From Notolepis coatsorum (lineage: Eukaryota > Chordata > Actinopteri > Aulopiformes > Paralepididae), in NCBI GenBank assembly GCA_963971535.1, contig OZ020589.1, positions 82,670,860 to 82,734,859 of the forward strand: DNA of 64,000 nt, written 5' to 3'. The notes under the pieces are model-generated. The model was not told where the DNA came from. It worked only from the letters and a program-made list of their open reading frames with translations, and made no database searches. Shown one piece after another: positions 21,656 through 39,858 of the stretch (position 1 is its first letter; every line of letters begins with the position of its first letter). Made by a program: the position numbers and the translations under genes.

Positions 21656-21930
21656 TGTAGTGGGTGCTATGGACATAATTCACCATTAGATTGTTTTGAT
21701 GTATTGATGGGGCACTGTCACTTTAATCAGGTTGGTTTGGGGGTTGGGCTTAGAGAAGACGCGCTGGTGGAATGTCATTGATAAAATGTTTGGTGACGTC
21801 GAGCTGTGAGAGTTTAGCACGGCATAGATCTGACAGCTGTCACTTGTGCTAAAAAGATAATAAATTACACACTACTTGGTGTTGTCGCAAGATAGAAATT
21901 GTGCGTCCCCCCTTGCCGACGATTTCTACA
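21656..21930 (+). repeat. Gypsy 3' LTR (275 bp)
   Basis: TGTAG...CTACA ends. It is directly preceded by a purine tract ggggggacgta (21645-21655) that would serve as the plus-strand primer. A polyadenylation-like aataaa lies inside near 21859. The matching 5' LTR keeps only its first bases at 17764. Confidence 0.85.
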
Positions 21931-22923
21931 CAGGGCTATAACTTTTTTAATTGTATTGCTAAATTGACATTACTATGGCCTATTCAACAATGATTATCTA
22001 TCGTTCAGGATGTAGGAACGTTATACTTTTTCATTCATATATTTATACGAAAATACCGTCTAGAATATAAATATTTTTTTAACCTTTTCTGCAGTAATTC
22101 CTAGAACGTGAGTTATAGGCATAAACGCATATATAAATTATCAACTGTTTGTTGCCGATACACGCTATATTAAAAATTTCAACTGTACATGATCCTAAAC
22201 ATTATGACTCATCATGCGCGGATGAACGGGGGGGGGGTCGTTTATAATTCCGTGATCGTCAGTAAATGCTTTATAGTATGGGTGATATATTGATCAGAGC
22301 AGTTTGCATTAATAATAATAAACAATCACGCTGAAAATGACGTCAGCGTCCTCTTACCGTTCGCCGATGAGACTGGAGGAAAAAGATCCCACTTATTTGA
22401 CGTGGATCGACTAGATCCATTTCCGGTTTGTATAATAATAAATGCCCAAATCATATCGATTATTGAGTTATGGCAGCGATCCATATACACGGATGTGTGT
22501 CTAGAGTCCTGCAACAATATGTGAGTGCCGGACGTATTTCCCAGATGCACAGAGATCACCAGAGATCCATTTCCGGTTGTAACTCGCCGATCATCCACTA
22601 GGCGGCAGTATTGAAGCGTTGCAGAGTTGTGCAGGCTCCCACTGTATCAGCCGAGGCTGGGTGAGGGAATTATGAATACCAATGGTGAAAAAATGAAATA
22701 TGATCTCAATAACGTCGTACGCTGTGGAATGGCAGAATTAGCATGACCTTGAAACACGTTGTACGATGTTATTGGCGCCCAATGTGTTAAGGCAACTGGC
22801 TTAAGGTAACGTTAGCATGAACTAAAAACCTTTTTACCGTAATAAGGCAAGTGTATGCGCAAACGAAAATAAACAGGTGGACCACTTGACTGTGATTTCC
22901 TAATTGCAGGCTGGCTTGACCGC

Positions 22924-23369
22924 AGTGACTGTGGTGGGGTGGGGGGGGGGCAGAGAGAGAGAGACGCATGGTGTGTGTATGTAATGTATGCTATATCGTG
23001 TTTTAAAGGAGGGAATATTTCACACTAAATGGAGAGAAATGTGCATTTTCTTTCATACATTTTTGTCCGCTGCACTTTCTTGACGTGCCTGGCAGAGTGA
23101 CCGGAGTGCACAGAGCGAGGGATAGGGCACTCTCGGCATGCCTGACCGGAGTGCAGAGGGATAGGGGGGTTTAAAACGGGAGAAGCACGGAGGAAAACAG
23201 CGTTGGCAGGTATAACGTTGTGTCGTCCCAAAGAGAGGACCTGTGTGCCCGCAGGGTTCTGGCTCAACTTTGGTGATACCTCTAATTAAAATGAATCATG
23301 TTTATATTTCCCACATAGTTACTGTACATTTTAACTTTGTCCCTATTGCCCCAAAGGGGGAAATTACAT
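22924..23369. other. Spacer, no gene seen
   Basis: G-rich run at about 22934-22951, GA repeat to 22964, then ordinary sequence. No open frame with recognisable motifs and no clear repeat ends. Confidence 0.4.
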
Positions 23370-23548
23370 GGATGCCCCGATCACATTTTTTTGCCACCGA
23401 TACCGATCACAGATCGTCGTGAGCCATATCGGCCGATACCGATCCGATACCGATCGGCGAAAATAAAGCATTATCACCAATCACCGATCGCATATTTATA
23501 CTGATTATCGGCCGATAACGATCGGTTAGCTAATCGATCGGGGCATCC
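23370..23548. mobile_element. Short inverted-repeat MITE (179 bp)
   Basis: Perfect 13-bp inverted ends GGATGCCCCGATC and GATCGGGGCATCC enclose a sequence full of CCGATACCGATC-type repeats. The style matches short hAT-derived MITEs of fish. No convincing target duplication was seen. Confidence 0.7.
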
Positions 23549-25002
23549 CGACAATTGTCACTGACAATACACATGTGTGATATATAAATCCTGTCTACTA
23601 AATCAGGAGTTGTATTTAATACCCATGCAATTAGGTAAAGACTTACCCCATAATGTTGACATAACACCCTCTGCTCACTGTTGCTGCGCCTTCTAAAAAT
23701 CAAAGCGGGTGCCGTCAAAAAGTCTGTCATCTGATCCCAGGTGGTGGTTCTCCATGCAACAAGGAACGCAGTCGAGATCACATTTTCATCACAATTGTAA
23801 TGACATTTGTTTGATTCGTTTGTTTGATTAGTTTGTTTCCTAAATTATGTTTACCGAATGCTAGTAGTGTCCCGTCCAAATACTGCACAACAAGGGAGTG
23901 AATCTCGCACACGCCCTGAACTTAACTCATGTTGAGGGCTCTTGGAGAGGCAAATTACTTCTTCCTGTGTGGAGCATAGTATAACAAGAGAGTCTAGGTC
24001 AGGGTTCGGCATTCCGCAACCCACGGCTCCGGAGCCCACCAGGCACGTCCACACCGAGTCCGACTTCAGAGTGGGCGAAAGTACACGAAGGAAGGCACAT
24101 TTACATTGGAACAGCTGTAAAAGATTTTTTTTTTGTATTTCCAGTTCCAGTGTTCTATTGTCCATTTTTGCATGTATAACCAGTTATTCTATAATTAATT
24201 AGAATGTTAGAATTCATTTTAGAATGGTGATCACTGTGAACCAAATAAATAAGACTTGCATACCTACACAGGAAGTGCTTTAATCTGCTTTAATATCAAT
24301 TTGGGGAAATCTATTTGTGATAGTTCTGCCCAGTAGGCTACTAAGATTTGTGCAAGAGCCGACACAAATATATCCATGCATAGGAACACTGTGTAGAGGG
24401 ATGGATGATCAACCAAAAAGAAGAAGGTTTAGATATAAAAGCAGTGCCAATCATTTGATGCAATAAAATGCACTCAATAAATCATCAGTGGTAATGTCTT
24501 TTGAGGCATAACCATCAGAAACAGCTACAGTGCTATGATCACAGTACCTTCATTGTTTGAATTTTATTATACTGATGATAGTGATCATCACTGCAGCCAG
24601 ATTTGAGTATCAGACTTAATTTATATTGTTACCAAGATGTTTCCACATAGATCCATACTGTACAGACCCCATGCAGGGGTTTCAGTCCACACCTTGACCC
24701 TCCCTACTGGGCAAAGACTAGAATGCAGCACAATCCACTCTAGCCCAGAAAGGCATTTCCCCATTGACAGCCCAGAGAAAAGACAGCTTTTTAAAACAAT
24801 TAAGATAACTTCAACATGGAATATATCCAATAACTTTGTTAATTATGTACTTTTTATAACGAAGACCGTTTATTTAGAAAGGTCACCCAGAACCGTAACT
24901 TGGTGAAGATGACTTGTATGAGCAGACAGTATCTATCTTATCAGCTGGTGAAGTTGACTAGTACAAGGAGACGGCATCCATCTATCAGCTGTAAGAGACT
25001 GC
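23549..25002. other. Spacer with repeat relics
   Basis: No gene recognised. Near 24001-24040 the sequence cagggttcggcattccgc followed by ccacggctccggagcc resembles a hAT terminus. 24238-24421 is shared with a ZNF330 intron (listed separately). The rest is AT-rich without motifs. Confidence 0.4.
24238..24421. repeat. Dispersed repeat shared with 34424-34600
   Basis: The segment from ccaaataaataagacttgc to gatggatgatcaaccaaaa is nearly the same as 34424-34600, in the same orientation, with a few small indels. It carries no exon sequence. It is either an unrecognised interspersed repeat or a small local duplication of ZNF330 intron sequence. Confidence 0.75.
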
Positions 25003-27296
25003 ATTGATTGATTGATTGATTGAAAACTTTATTAACAGATTGTAGAATGGGTACAATACAGTACAGCTCAATACACACAATTGTTAAGGGGATGCAGACC
25101 AGAGAAAGACTTTCGTCTTGTTTACATCAGGGTCCCCCATTTTCAATTCATCAGGACATATATGACATACATGACATACAGATAGTCAGTACTGCTACAT
25201 CTATACATTTATGACATACCAGATTTGCAAATACAGTACTGTTTGTGATACAGAAGGAGTCAAGAAAAGGGAGTATATACATTTGACGTAGAAACTGTAC
25301 ATTGGAGGAGGTTGTGTGGGGGGGGTTGGGTACATTGGGATATTGACAACCATACTGGGTAATTTACATTGGAGGTGGTTGGGGGGGGGGGCGGGGGGCA
25401 CACTGTATAAACAAGTAATACTGTACATTGAGGGGGGGGGGGGGGGAGACACTGTACAAACAAACAAAATTGTACATTGAACTATTGACAAAACCATACT
25501 AGGTAAATGACTGTACATTGGAGGGGGTTGGGTTAGGATATTTACAGGGGCCAGTGTTGAATTGCAGTCTCCCGTAGGTGTCCCTTGAGAGAGGTTTTGA
25601 AAGTGGGTAGTGATCCACATTCCTTTACAGCTTTGGGTAGGGCGTTCCACATTGATGTGGCATAATTGCGAAACGTGTTTAGTCCCTTATTTGAGCCGAA
25701 TCTGGGTTTAACATGATTTGTGGAGCTCCCTCTGGTGTTGTGATCGTGGTATTCACTGACCTTTGGGAAGTATTTTGACATGTACATGGGTACCTTGGTC
25801 GTGTAGTGTATCTTGTAGACCAGGCCCATTGCAAGTTGTTGTACTCTGTCGTCTACTCTAAGCCATCCTAGGTTGTCAAAGTGGGCAGGGGTGAGGTGGG
25901 TTCTAGGAGTAAGGTCAAGCAGTAGTCTGACCAGTTTGTTTTGAGATGTTTGTAATTTTGTTTTTAGCGCCTTTGAGGTGCTTTGGTACCATGAGGTGCA
26001 AGCATAGTCGTAGTACCCCTGAATGAGTGCTCCTGCCAGAGTCTTCAGGGTGTTCTTGTTTACCAGAGAGGAGATCCGGTACAAGAATCGAGTTCGTTGG
26101 TTGACTTTTTTTATTACATTGGATGCCATTTTGTCACAGGAGAGATTAGCCTCTAGGATGGAACCCAGGTAGGTAATTTCATCTTTCCTTGTGACAATAT
26201 TGTCACCCACTGTAACTGAGAAGCCGTCGGTCTTGCTGAGTTTGTTATTTGAACCGAAGAGAATGGACTCTGTTTTGCCCATGTGTAATGATAGTTTGTT
26301 ATCAGCGAGCCATATGCAGATTCTGCCTAGTTCCGAGCTGAGGGTTTTTTCAACCTGTAACTTGTTCCTGTCAGAGACCAGCAGGGCTGAGTCGTCCGCA
26401 AACAGGAACAAGTTGCAGTCACAAGCTGACGACATGTCATTTGCATAAATTAGGAACAGTAGCGGTCCTAGTATGCTTCCTTGTGGAACACCACAGCTCA
26501 CTGTGAGGGGGGGGGATAGGGTACCGTTTACCTCCACCATCTGTTCCCTCCCCTCAAGGTAGGATTGCATCCAGCTCACTGATAGACTATCAAAACCAAT
26601 TGCTTTTAGCTTGTCAATCAGAATGGAGTGATTGACCGTGTCAAAGGCCTTTTGTAGGTCCAGCATGACCATGCCGCAGTATTTGCCTGCGTCCACCTCT
26701 TGTTTGATGTGGTCATTCAAATAGAGAAGGCATGTGTCAGTGGAGTGGGATGTTCTGAAGCCAGATTGGAATTCGTAGATTAGATTTTTTTCCGCTAGGT
26801 ACTTTTCGACCTGTTCGTAGACTATTTTTTCCATGACTTTCGAGATGGAGGTGAGAATAGAAACAGGGCGGTAGTTGCCTGGGTCTAATTTGCTGCCCTT
26901 TTTGTGCAGAGGGGTCACCCTCGCAATTTTGAAGTCCTTGGGGACGTGTCCCTGTTTTATGGAGAGGTTTATTATGTGTGTGATGATTGGGGTGATGGCG
27001 GCTGCTGAGTCTCTGAGGAATTTGGAGGGGATGTTGTCATGGCCAGTGGCCTTGTTAGGTTGGAGGGCGCTCAGTTTATTGAGTACCTCATCTGTTGTTA
27101 CCATTTCCAGCTTGAAGTCGTCCTTGCGGACCCCTAGGTTTTTGTAGTAAGCTACTATGTGTTCTACCCCATAAAGCCCTGAGTGGGAGGGTAGTTTGTT
27201 TACCAGTGTTGTGGCTATGTTTGTGAAGAAAATGTTTAAGTAATTGGCTACATCCAGCTTGTCTGTGATGAGCGTGTTGTCCGTTTTTATGTTCTA
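25003..27296 (-). mobile_element. LINE (L2/CR1/Rex1-like), 5'-truncated, with long RT ORF
   Basis: Minus-strand non-LTR retrotransposon. The 3' end at 25003 has a short TGAT repeat tail. The 3' UTR holds several C-rich runs on the minus strand (seen as G runs near 25317, 25380 and 25431). The reading frame extends up to 27293, where homology to the copy at 41465 ends, so the endonuclease domain is missing. Other copies are at 41465-54782, 56307-58718, 38885-39043 and 39859-40100. Confidence 0.9.
25542..27104 (-). CDS. LINE reverse transcriptase ORF (520 codons from the first ATG)
   Basis: It copies LINE RNA into DNA at a nicked target. RT motifs in order: NYRPVSILTSISKVMEKIV, FQSGFRTSHSTD, GMVMLDLQKAFDTVNH (motif A), SCGVPQGSILGPLLF, and LFLFADDSALL (catalytic box FADD). 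The C-terminal region is ARLLLDLTPR-like and ends at a stop at 25542. The frame is open about 63 codons upstream of the nominal ATG 27104 (DKLDVANYLNIFF), so the true protein began further 5'. This is the most intact copy of its family in the window. Confidence 0.9.
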   Translation of the reverse strand: MVTTDEVLNKLSALQPNKATGHDNIPSKFLRDSAAAITPIITHIINLSIKQGHVPKDFKIARVTPLHKKGSKLDPGNYRPVSILTSISKVMEKIVYEQVEKYLAEKNLIYEFQSGFRTSHSTDTCLLYLNDHIKQEVDAGKYCGMVMLDLQKAFDTVNHSILIDKLKAIGFDSLSVSWMQSYLEGREQMVEVNGTLSPPLTVSCGVPQGSILGPLLFLIYANDMSSACDCNLFLFADDSALLVSDRNKLQVEKTLSSELGRICIWLADNKLSLHMGKTESILFGSNNKLSKTDGFSVTVGDNIVTRKDEITYLGSILEANLSCDKMASNVIKKVNQRTRFLYRISSLVNKNTLKTLAGALIQGYYDYACTSWYQSTSKALKTKLQTSQNKLVRLLLDLTPRTHLTPAHFDNLGWLRVDDRVQQLAMGLVYKIHYTTKVPMYMSKYFPKVSEYHDHNTRGSSTNHVKPRFGSNKGLNTFRNYATSMWNALPKAVKECGSLPTFKTSLKGHLRETAIQHWPL

Positions 27297-27584
27297 TGAG
27301 CCAGAGGACCACAACTGTTTACGGAACTGGCCTCTCAGGGCTTCCGTATATCAGCGTATGCACTGGGTGAGCATCTTACATTGAAAATAATGGGCAGACA
27401 TTTTTCCATCTTTCCTTCAGGTCTTAAATAATACTTCCATGGTCCCAAGTCCATCAAAACTAAAATCTTTAAAGGAACACTCCACCAAAAAATGAGTTGG
27501 AATGTGTGATGTCATATATTCCAGTACGTAAGTATTAAATACAGCTCAATATGATATATAGGCCTACACACACTATATAAACAG
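27297..27584. other. Spacer, no gene seen
   Basis: Sequence between the LINE 5' truncation point and the hAT element. No open frame or repeat end recognised. Confidence 0.4.
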
Positions 27585-28249
27585 TAGGGCTGACCCCCAT
27601 TAGTCGATTAGTCGACTAATTGGTCGAAAGGAGCCGTAGTCGACTAACCAACCTCTTAGTCGAGTAGTAAAAAAATAAATAAAATAAAAATAATATTTTT
27701 TTATCATTCTTTTCAAAAGAAAAGAGACCTAGAAGCGTGGCTAACGCTAATGGCACGCATACCAGAGGCTAACTGCCTACGAAAACAGGCACAGAGGCAC
27801 TGAAAGAGGATTTCACGCGTCCATACCAAAGGTAGCCGCATTTCTGGCAGACGTTTCTGGTCATGTGACATGTGCGCCCAATAGCGTGACGAGCTGTGTC
27901 TTTGCTCATTTCCACGTCAAACAGCGTGCAAACTACCTGGCGTTCTATCGCCATGCTCTAGACAAACTCTAACTTTAACCAACTTCGAAAGAGTGCCTAA
28001 GCTTAACCGTCGAAAGAACTTGCCGTCACGCTCTAAGACAAACTCTAACCTTAACCAACTTCGAAGAGTGCCTACGCAGTGTAGAAACTGACGTCGGCCA
28101 ATCAGAGAGCGTCTGCCAGAAATGCAGCTACCTTTGGTAATGACGCAGATTTCACCCAGAACACACTCACTAGACTAGATCAAAATGTATTGTATGCCGT
28201 TTTAACATTCGCCGAAATGCTTGATTGTGATTGGTCAATAGCGCGCCGC

Positions 28250-28316
28250 TCGGTTGCCCATAGCAGCGGTCCGTTATTACTCGATAATGGACCGCTGTCA
28301 GGGGCAACCGAGCAAT
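28250..28316. repeat. Imperfect hairpin inside the hAT element
   Basis: Arms of about 29 bp: gctcggttgcccatagcagc on the left is mirrored by the right arm ending caaccgagc, with loop tactcgata. The arms contain ggtccgttat and ataatggacc. Confidence 0.75.
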
Positions 28317-28442
28317 AATGACCACTGTTCGCAGCTGGAGCAATCAAGACCACTGACACACACTGCATCAGTGCAACCGAGCAATAATGACCGCTGTTCG
28401 CAGCTGGAGCAATCAAGCCCACTGACACACACTGCATCAGTG
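28305..28442. repeat. 69-bp tandem duplication inside the hAT element
   Basis: The unit caaccgagcaataatgacc...gcatcagtg starts at 28305 and again at 28374, with one or two differences. It begins within the right arm of the hairpin. Confidence 0.8.
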
Positions 28443-28959
28443 CAATCAGACACACCTGCCGGCTGCCGGCGATAATAATAACTTTATTTGGGCTGACAGA
28501 GGCACAGAACAACTGCGTCTGCATTTGATCTCGTCTTGTCGATGGTGTAAAATGAATTAGGTATATTGTTAGTAAGTTAGCCATGTAATAAGCGGGATAA
28601 TGTATAGCCTATACTCGGTCATTGTCGCAATATAATTGACCTTCACTACGTTTAGAACACCTCGGCGAGGCGCCTCGGTATTCTAAACTCCGTGTCGGTC
28701 AATTATTTTGCGACAATGACCTCGTATCCATCAGTGGACCAATTGCATGCTTTTGCAGAGGCCAAGAAGCCTTCAGTCGACTCCTTCAGACATTAAGCAC
28801 CCCCCACAGCCCAAATGGAATGATAAAAAAATAAAAAATAAAGTTAAAATATTATACTTTTTTTTTAGTCGACCAATAGTCGACTAACGGCAAATTTTGG
28901 CCAATCATAGTCGACCATCCAAATCCTTAGTCGGGGACAGCCCTAATAAACACATAACA

Positions 28960-29440
28960 AATGCAGATACTTCCATACAGGTGTACTGCATGATGCAATT
29001 ATGCTGTGGGGGGTTAGGCTGGGGCATTTTTCTGGCATGGTTTGGGTCTGCTTGTCCCTTAGAGGAAAGGGTAGCTGGAAATCAATAGTTATTCTGAATG
29101 ATTTCATTCTTCCTATAATGAAATGCGAGTGGTTTCTTCCAGGAGATGCCCCCATCCACAGGACACGAGGGGTCACTGAATGGTTTGAAGTCTGAAAATA
29201 ATGGGAATCATAAGCTATGGCCTTCACGGTCACCAGATTTCAACCCAATTGAACACCTGCGGGAGAGTTTGGACCGAGGCGTTAAGACAGCGCTCTCCAC
29301 CACCATCATCAAAACACCAAATGAGGGAATATCTTTTGGGAGAATTGTGTTCCATCCCTCCAGTAGAGTCCCAAAGACTTGTAGAATATATGCCAAGGTG
29401 CATTGAAGCGGTTCTGGCAGCTTGTGGACCAACACCTTTA
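28960..29440 (+). pseudogene. Tc1/mariner transposase relic
   Basis: Degraded DDE transposase. One frame gives MLWGVRLGHFSGMVWVCLS, KSIVILNDFILPIMKCEW and PGDAPIHRTRGVTEWFEV, which holds the second catalytic Asp region (DAPIH). A shift after 29190 moves to another frame with KLWPSRSPDFNPIEHLRE, the classic signature before the third acidic residue. The N-terminal DNA-binding domain and inverted repeats are not evident. Inactive. Confidence 0.75.
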
Positions 29441-29470
29441 TATTTTCCTTTGTCACCCATCTCTCTCGTG

Positions 29471-29504
29471 TGTGTGTATATATATATATATACACACACA
29501 CATG
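29471..29504. repeat. Palindromic TG/TA/CA microsatellite
   Basis: tgtgtgtg, then a TA run, then cacacaca, forming a perfect dyad that could extrude or fold. Length polymorphism is likely. Confidence 0.9.
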
Positions 29505-30593
29505 AAAAATATTTCACGGACACATAAAATATGCACATATTTTAAAGATAGAGTACAATCTTAATTCAGTCAGAAAACGCTGATTCTGGAATGTCATTTA
29601 TTCAGTTTCAGATGCATCATTTGATTCGGTAGAACTGTTTCAGTGCAGCAAACTAAGTATGTTTAAAAGAGATGTCAAGTTAGTATAATACATGAAGCTT
29701 TCAAATGTAAAACAAATTAATGAGACCAGTGTGATGGGTTACTTTGGGAGATTAACATTGTTGAACTTGTGCTAGCAATAAATTGTCACAGTTGCTGTGG
29801 ATGTTTTTTTAACTGAACCACATTGTAGCAAACTAGTTGTATTACTCGTTTGTGGACTAGCTAGCGGATATCCTTTACAACTACTGACAATTGACACGGA
29901 CTGATGGGAAAATCAAGACTAACCCAAATAGATTATACAATCTACCGCAGATCTTCAATCATCATTTTAACGATATACCTGTATATTTATATGATTTTCA
30001 CAACAGTTCTAACATTTTGGGCAATTTTACAACATACCATCTGTAAAAAAAATATGCAATGATTGAAATATTTCATTGTACTGAATCTTTATCTGAAATT
30101 ACATGTAGTAATTTGAAAGTTAGAGAAGTGAAAACATGCTATGCCATATATTTTCATAACTGAATAAAATTGGGTTGCACGGCTTTGTTGTTTACAATGG
30201 CATGGCCCATCTTCTAGGTTTGTTTGGTGCCGACAGTGCTTCAAACTATTTTGTTATATGATGAAATAGAATCAATGGTATGATAAATGTTTCGTTAACT
30301 AAATGCATGCTGTGAATTTCTCTCCCAAATAGCACATTTAATACTTCCTTTGCTAATTTATTGTTCATTTTGATTGTTTTATTAATAAAAAGAAAATAAT
30401 ATATATATATATATAATACTTCCTAGAATGTGACATCATGACATCACCCATTTTAGCTCTCAAACCAAATTAATTTATGCAAGGCAGTTCATAGTTTTGC
30501 GATATTTACGAGATTATGGGCATAATAAATCCGTTTTCTTTTTTATAGTAGAGTATTCCTTTAAAGTTTCAGGCATTCTAAATGATTACACCC
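29505..30593. other. AT-rich spacer downstream of ZNF330
   Basis: No gene recognised. It contains a TA microsatellite near 30400-30413. A minus-strand AATAAA (30378-30383) is a candidate ZNF330 polyadenylation signal about 0.4 kb past the stop codon, but this is only a guess from the hexamer. Confidence 0.35.
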
Positions 30594-30697
30594 AATTGAC
30601 TTATCCCAAGCTCTGCTCTCCCTTAGCTTGACTCAGGAGACAAGATCTTGTGATAGGAGGGTCAAGAAAAGAGGGCGGACATTGGGATAGGTCAATT
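30594..30697. mobile_element. Hairpin MITE in the ZNF330 3' region
   Basis: Inverted ends AATTGACTTATCCCAA (30594-30609) and TTGGGATAGGTCAATT (30682-30697), one mismatch. It is related in style to 31975-32107. It lies about 100 bp beyond the ZNF330 stop codon and is probably transcribed in its 3' UTR. Confidence 0.65.
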
Positions 30698-30793
30698 AGC
30701 TCCTGGACTGAGCTGAACACAAGTAACAACATCCAACATTGTACAGGATATTGTCATCTAATTGGCCGCACTCTCTGCTCGCAGGAATCCCCA

Positions 30794-37160
<6,367 letters not shown>

Positions 37161-37202
37161 CGTGCTATGGCGCTTTGCCTTTGCTCTAGTCTACTCTTGA
37201 TT

Positions 37203-38884
<1,682 letters not shown>

Positions 38885-39042
38885 TACAGTTTCTTCGTCA
38901 AATGTATATACTCTCTTTTTTAGACTATTTTTGTATCACAAACAGTACTGTATTTGTAAATCTGGTATGTCATAAATGTATAGATGTAGCAGTACTGTCT
39001 ATCTGTATGTCATGTATGTCATATATGTTATGATGAATTGAA

Positions 39043-39043
<1 letters not shown>
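38885..39043 (+). mobile_element. LINE 3' UTR fragment, plus strand
   Basis: Collinear with 54497-54650, the 3' UTR of the LINE at 41465-54782 (cgtcaaatgtatatactctc and gatgtagcagtactgtctatc). Flanked on both sides by microsatellites. Confidence 0.85.
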
Positions 39044-39140
<97 letters not shown>

Positions 39141-39317
39141 GACAGAGAGAGATAAAGAGATAGAGGGGGAGAGAGAGATAGGGGGAGTGATGAGAGGGAG
39201 AGGGAGTGAGAGAGAGACAGAGAGAGGCTAGATAGAGAGAAAGGGAGTGAGAGAGATAGGGAGAAAGAGGGGGGAGTGAGAGAGATAGGAAGAGAGAGAG
39301 GGCGAAGTGAGAGAGAG
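39044..39317. repeat. AAT microsatellite and purine-rich tract
   Basis: About 32 AAT units (39044-39139), then about 175 bp of imperfect GA/GGGA purine tract. On the minus strand this gives a spurious Ser/Leu/Ile-rich ORF. Confidence 0.95.
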
Positions 39318-39427
39318 TCCTGTCAATGCATAATTTATCCAGCAGGTGGCAGCACTCTTGCAGCTTTCTACTAGTGCAATGGTTCAAAGCAGGGGGTCCG
39401 ATTACCCCTAGGATTCCTCTTGGGGAG

Positions 39428-39593
39428 GTTAGTAGACCACCATCAACATGTTAGTCTAATGTGTCATGCTTGTGATTGTGTTGCAGAGTTAGTAGACCAC
39501 CATCAACATGTTAGTCTAATGTGTCATGCTTGTGATTGTGTTGCAGAGGTAGTAGACCACCATCAACAGGTTAGTCTAATGTGTCATGCTTGT
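39428..39593 (+). repeat. 60-bp minisatellite, nearly three units
   Basis: Units start at 39428, 39488 and 39548 (gtagaccaccatcaaca...). 60 is a multiple of three, so a plus ORF at 39420-39665 contains repeated VDHHQHVSLMCHACDCVAE. There is no start context, splice evidence or known homolog, so I treat it as a repeat, not a gene. Confidence 0.85.
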
Positions 39594-39772
39594 AGTGTGG
39601 ATATAAAATGGATCAAACTAACTAAACTAGAGGAAATTTACTATGGGACTTCATCCAAAGTGTGAAAAGGTGTTACAGCCACAATACTCAATAACTACCA
39701 AGTAAATGTGTAGTTGTCTGAGAATATGAATGTCCATTCACTGTACTGTATATAGTTATTAAAGCGACAAAG

Positions 39773-39858
39773 TGTGTGAATGAATGAATACATGAATGAA
39801 TGAATGAATGAATGAATGAATGAATGAATGAATGAGTGAATGAATGAGTGAATGAATG
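39773..39858. repeat. TGAA microsatellite
   Basis: Runs of TGAA with small variants directly abut the 3' end of the next LINE fragment, and may have grown from its tail. Confidence 0.9.

Larger units (their letters stand above)
17764..21930 (+). mobile_element. Ty3/Gypsy LTR retrotransposon with collapsed 5' LTR
   Basis: Starts TGTAGTGGGTGCTATG at 17764 and ends GATTTCTACA at 21930. A 4-bp duplication CAGG lies at 17760-17763 and 21931-21934, and M3 supplies the empty site. Order: gag, protease, RT-RNase H, integrase, then a 275-bp 3' LTR. Only about 16 bp of the 5' LTR remain before the leader, so promoter and primer-site sequences are missing. With frameshifted gag and pol this copy is dead. 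Confidence 0.9.
17678..22786. mobile_element. TTAA-flanked element M4, interrupted by a Gypsy element
   Basis: Flanked by TTAA at 17674-17677 and 22787-22790. The ends are CACATTAACTGCC and, inverted, CACATTGGGCGCC. The body outside the Gypsy insertion (17678-17763 and 21935-22786) resembles M3 reversed. Net length without the insertion is about 0.94 kb. Positions 21935-22786 hold no gene I can recognise, only this AT-rich body. Confidence 0.8.
6261..22923. mobile_element. Palindromic (foldback) element M0, split by nested TTAA elements
   Basis: The left arm (about 6261-6384, resuming 7310-7319) and right arm (about 22791-22923) are inverted copies of one another. Both run through ACTGCGGTCAAGCC, AAATCACAGTCAAGTGG and TAGTTCATGCTAACG. 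Excising the insertions between them leaves the arms meeting as GCCAGTTGCC and GGCAACTGGC around a central TTAA. M1, M2 and M4 all entered at TTAA sites of this element. It is a small non-autonomous element that acted as an insertion magnet; its superfamily is unclear. Confidence 0.7.
27585..28945. mobile_element. Non-autonomous hAT element (1361 bp)
   Basis: Ends TAGGGCTGACCCC and GGGGACAGCCCTA with repeated TAGTCGACTAA-type motifs just inside each end. The 8-bp target duplication is ATAAACAG at 27577-27584 and ATAAACAC at 28946-28953, with one mismatch. No transposase is seen. The middle holds a hairpin at 28250-28316 and a 69-bp tandem repeat. Confidence 0.85.

Noticed and set aside
28897-29538. 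Intact Tc1/mariner element
   Set aside because: The transposase needs at least one frameshift and has an internal stop; no terminal inverted repeats were found.
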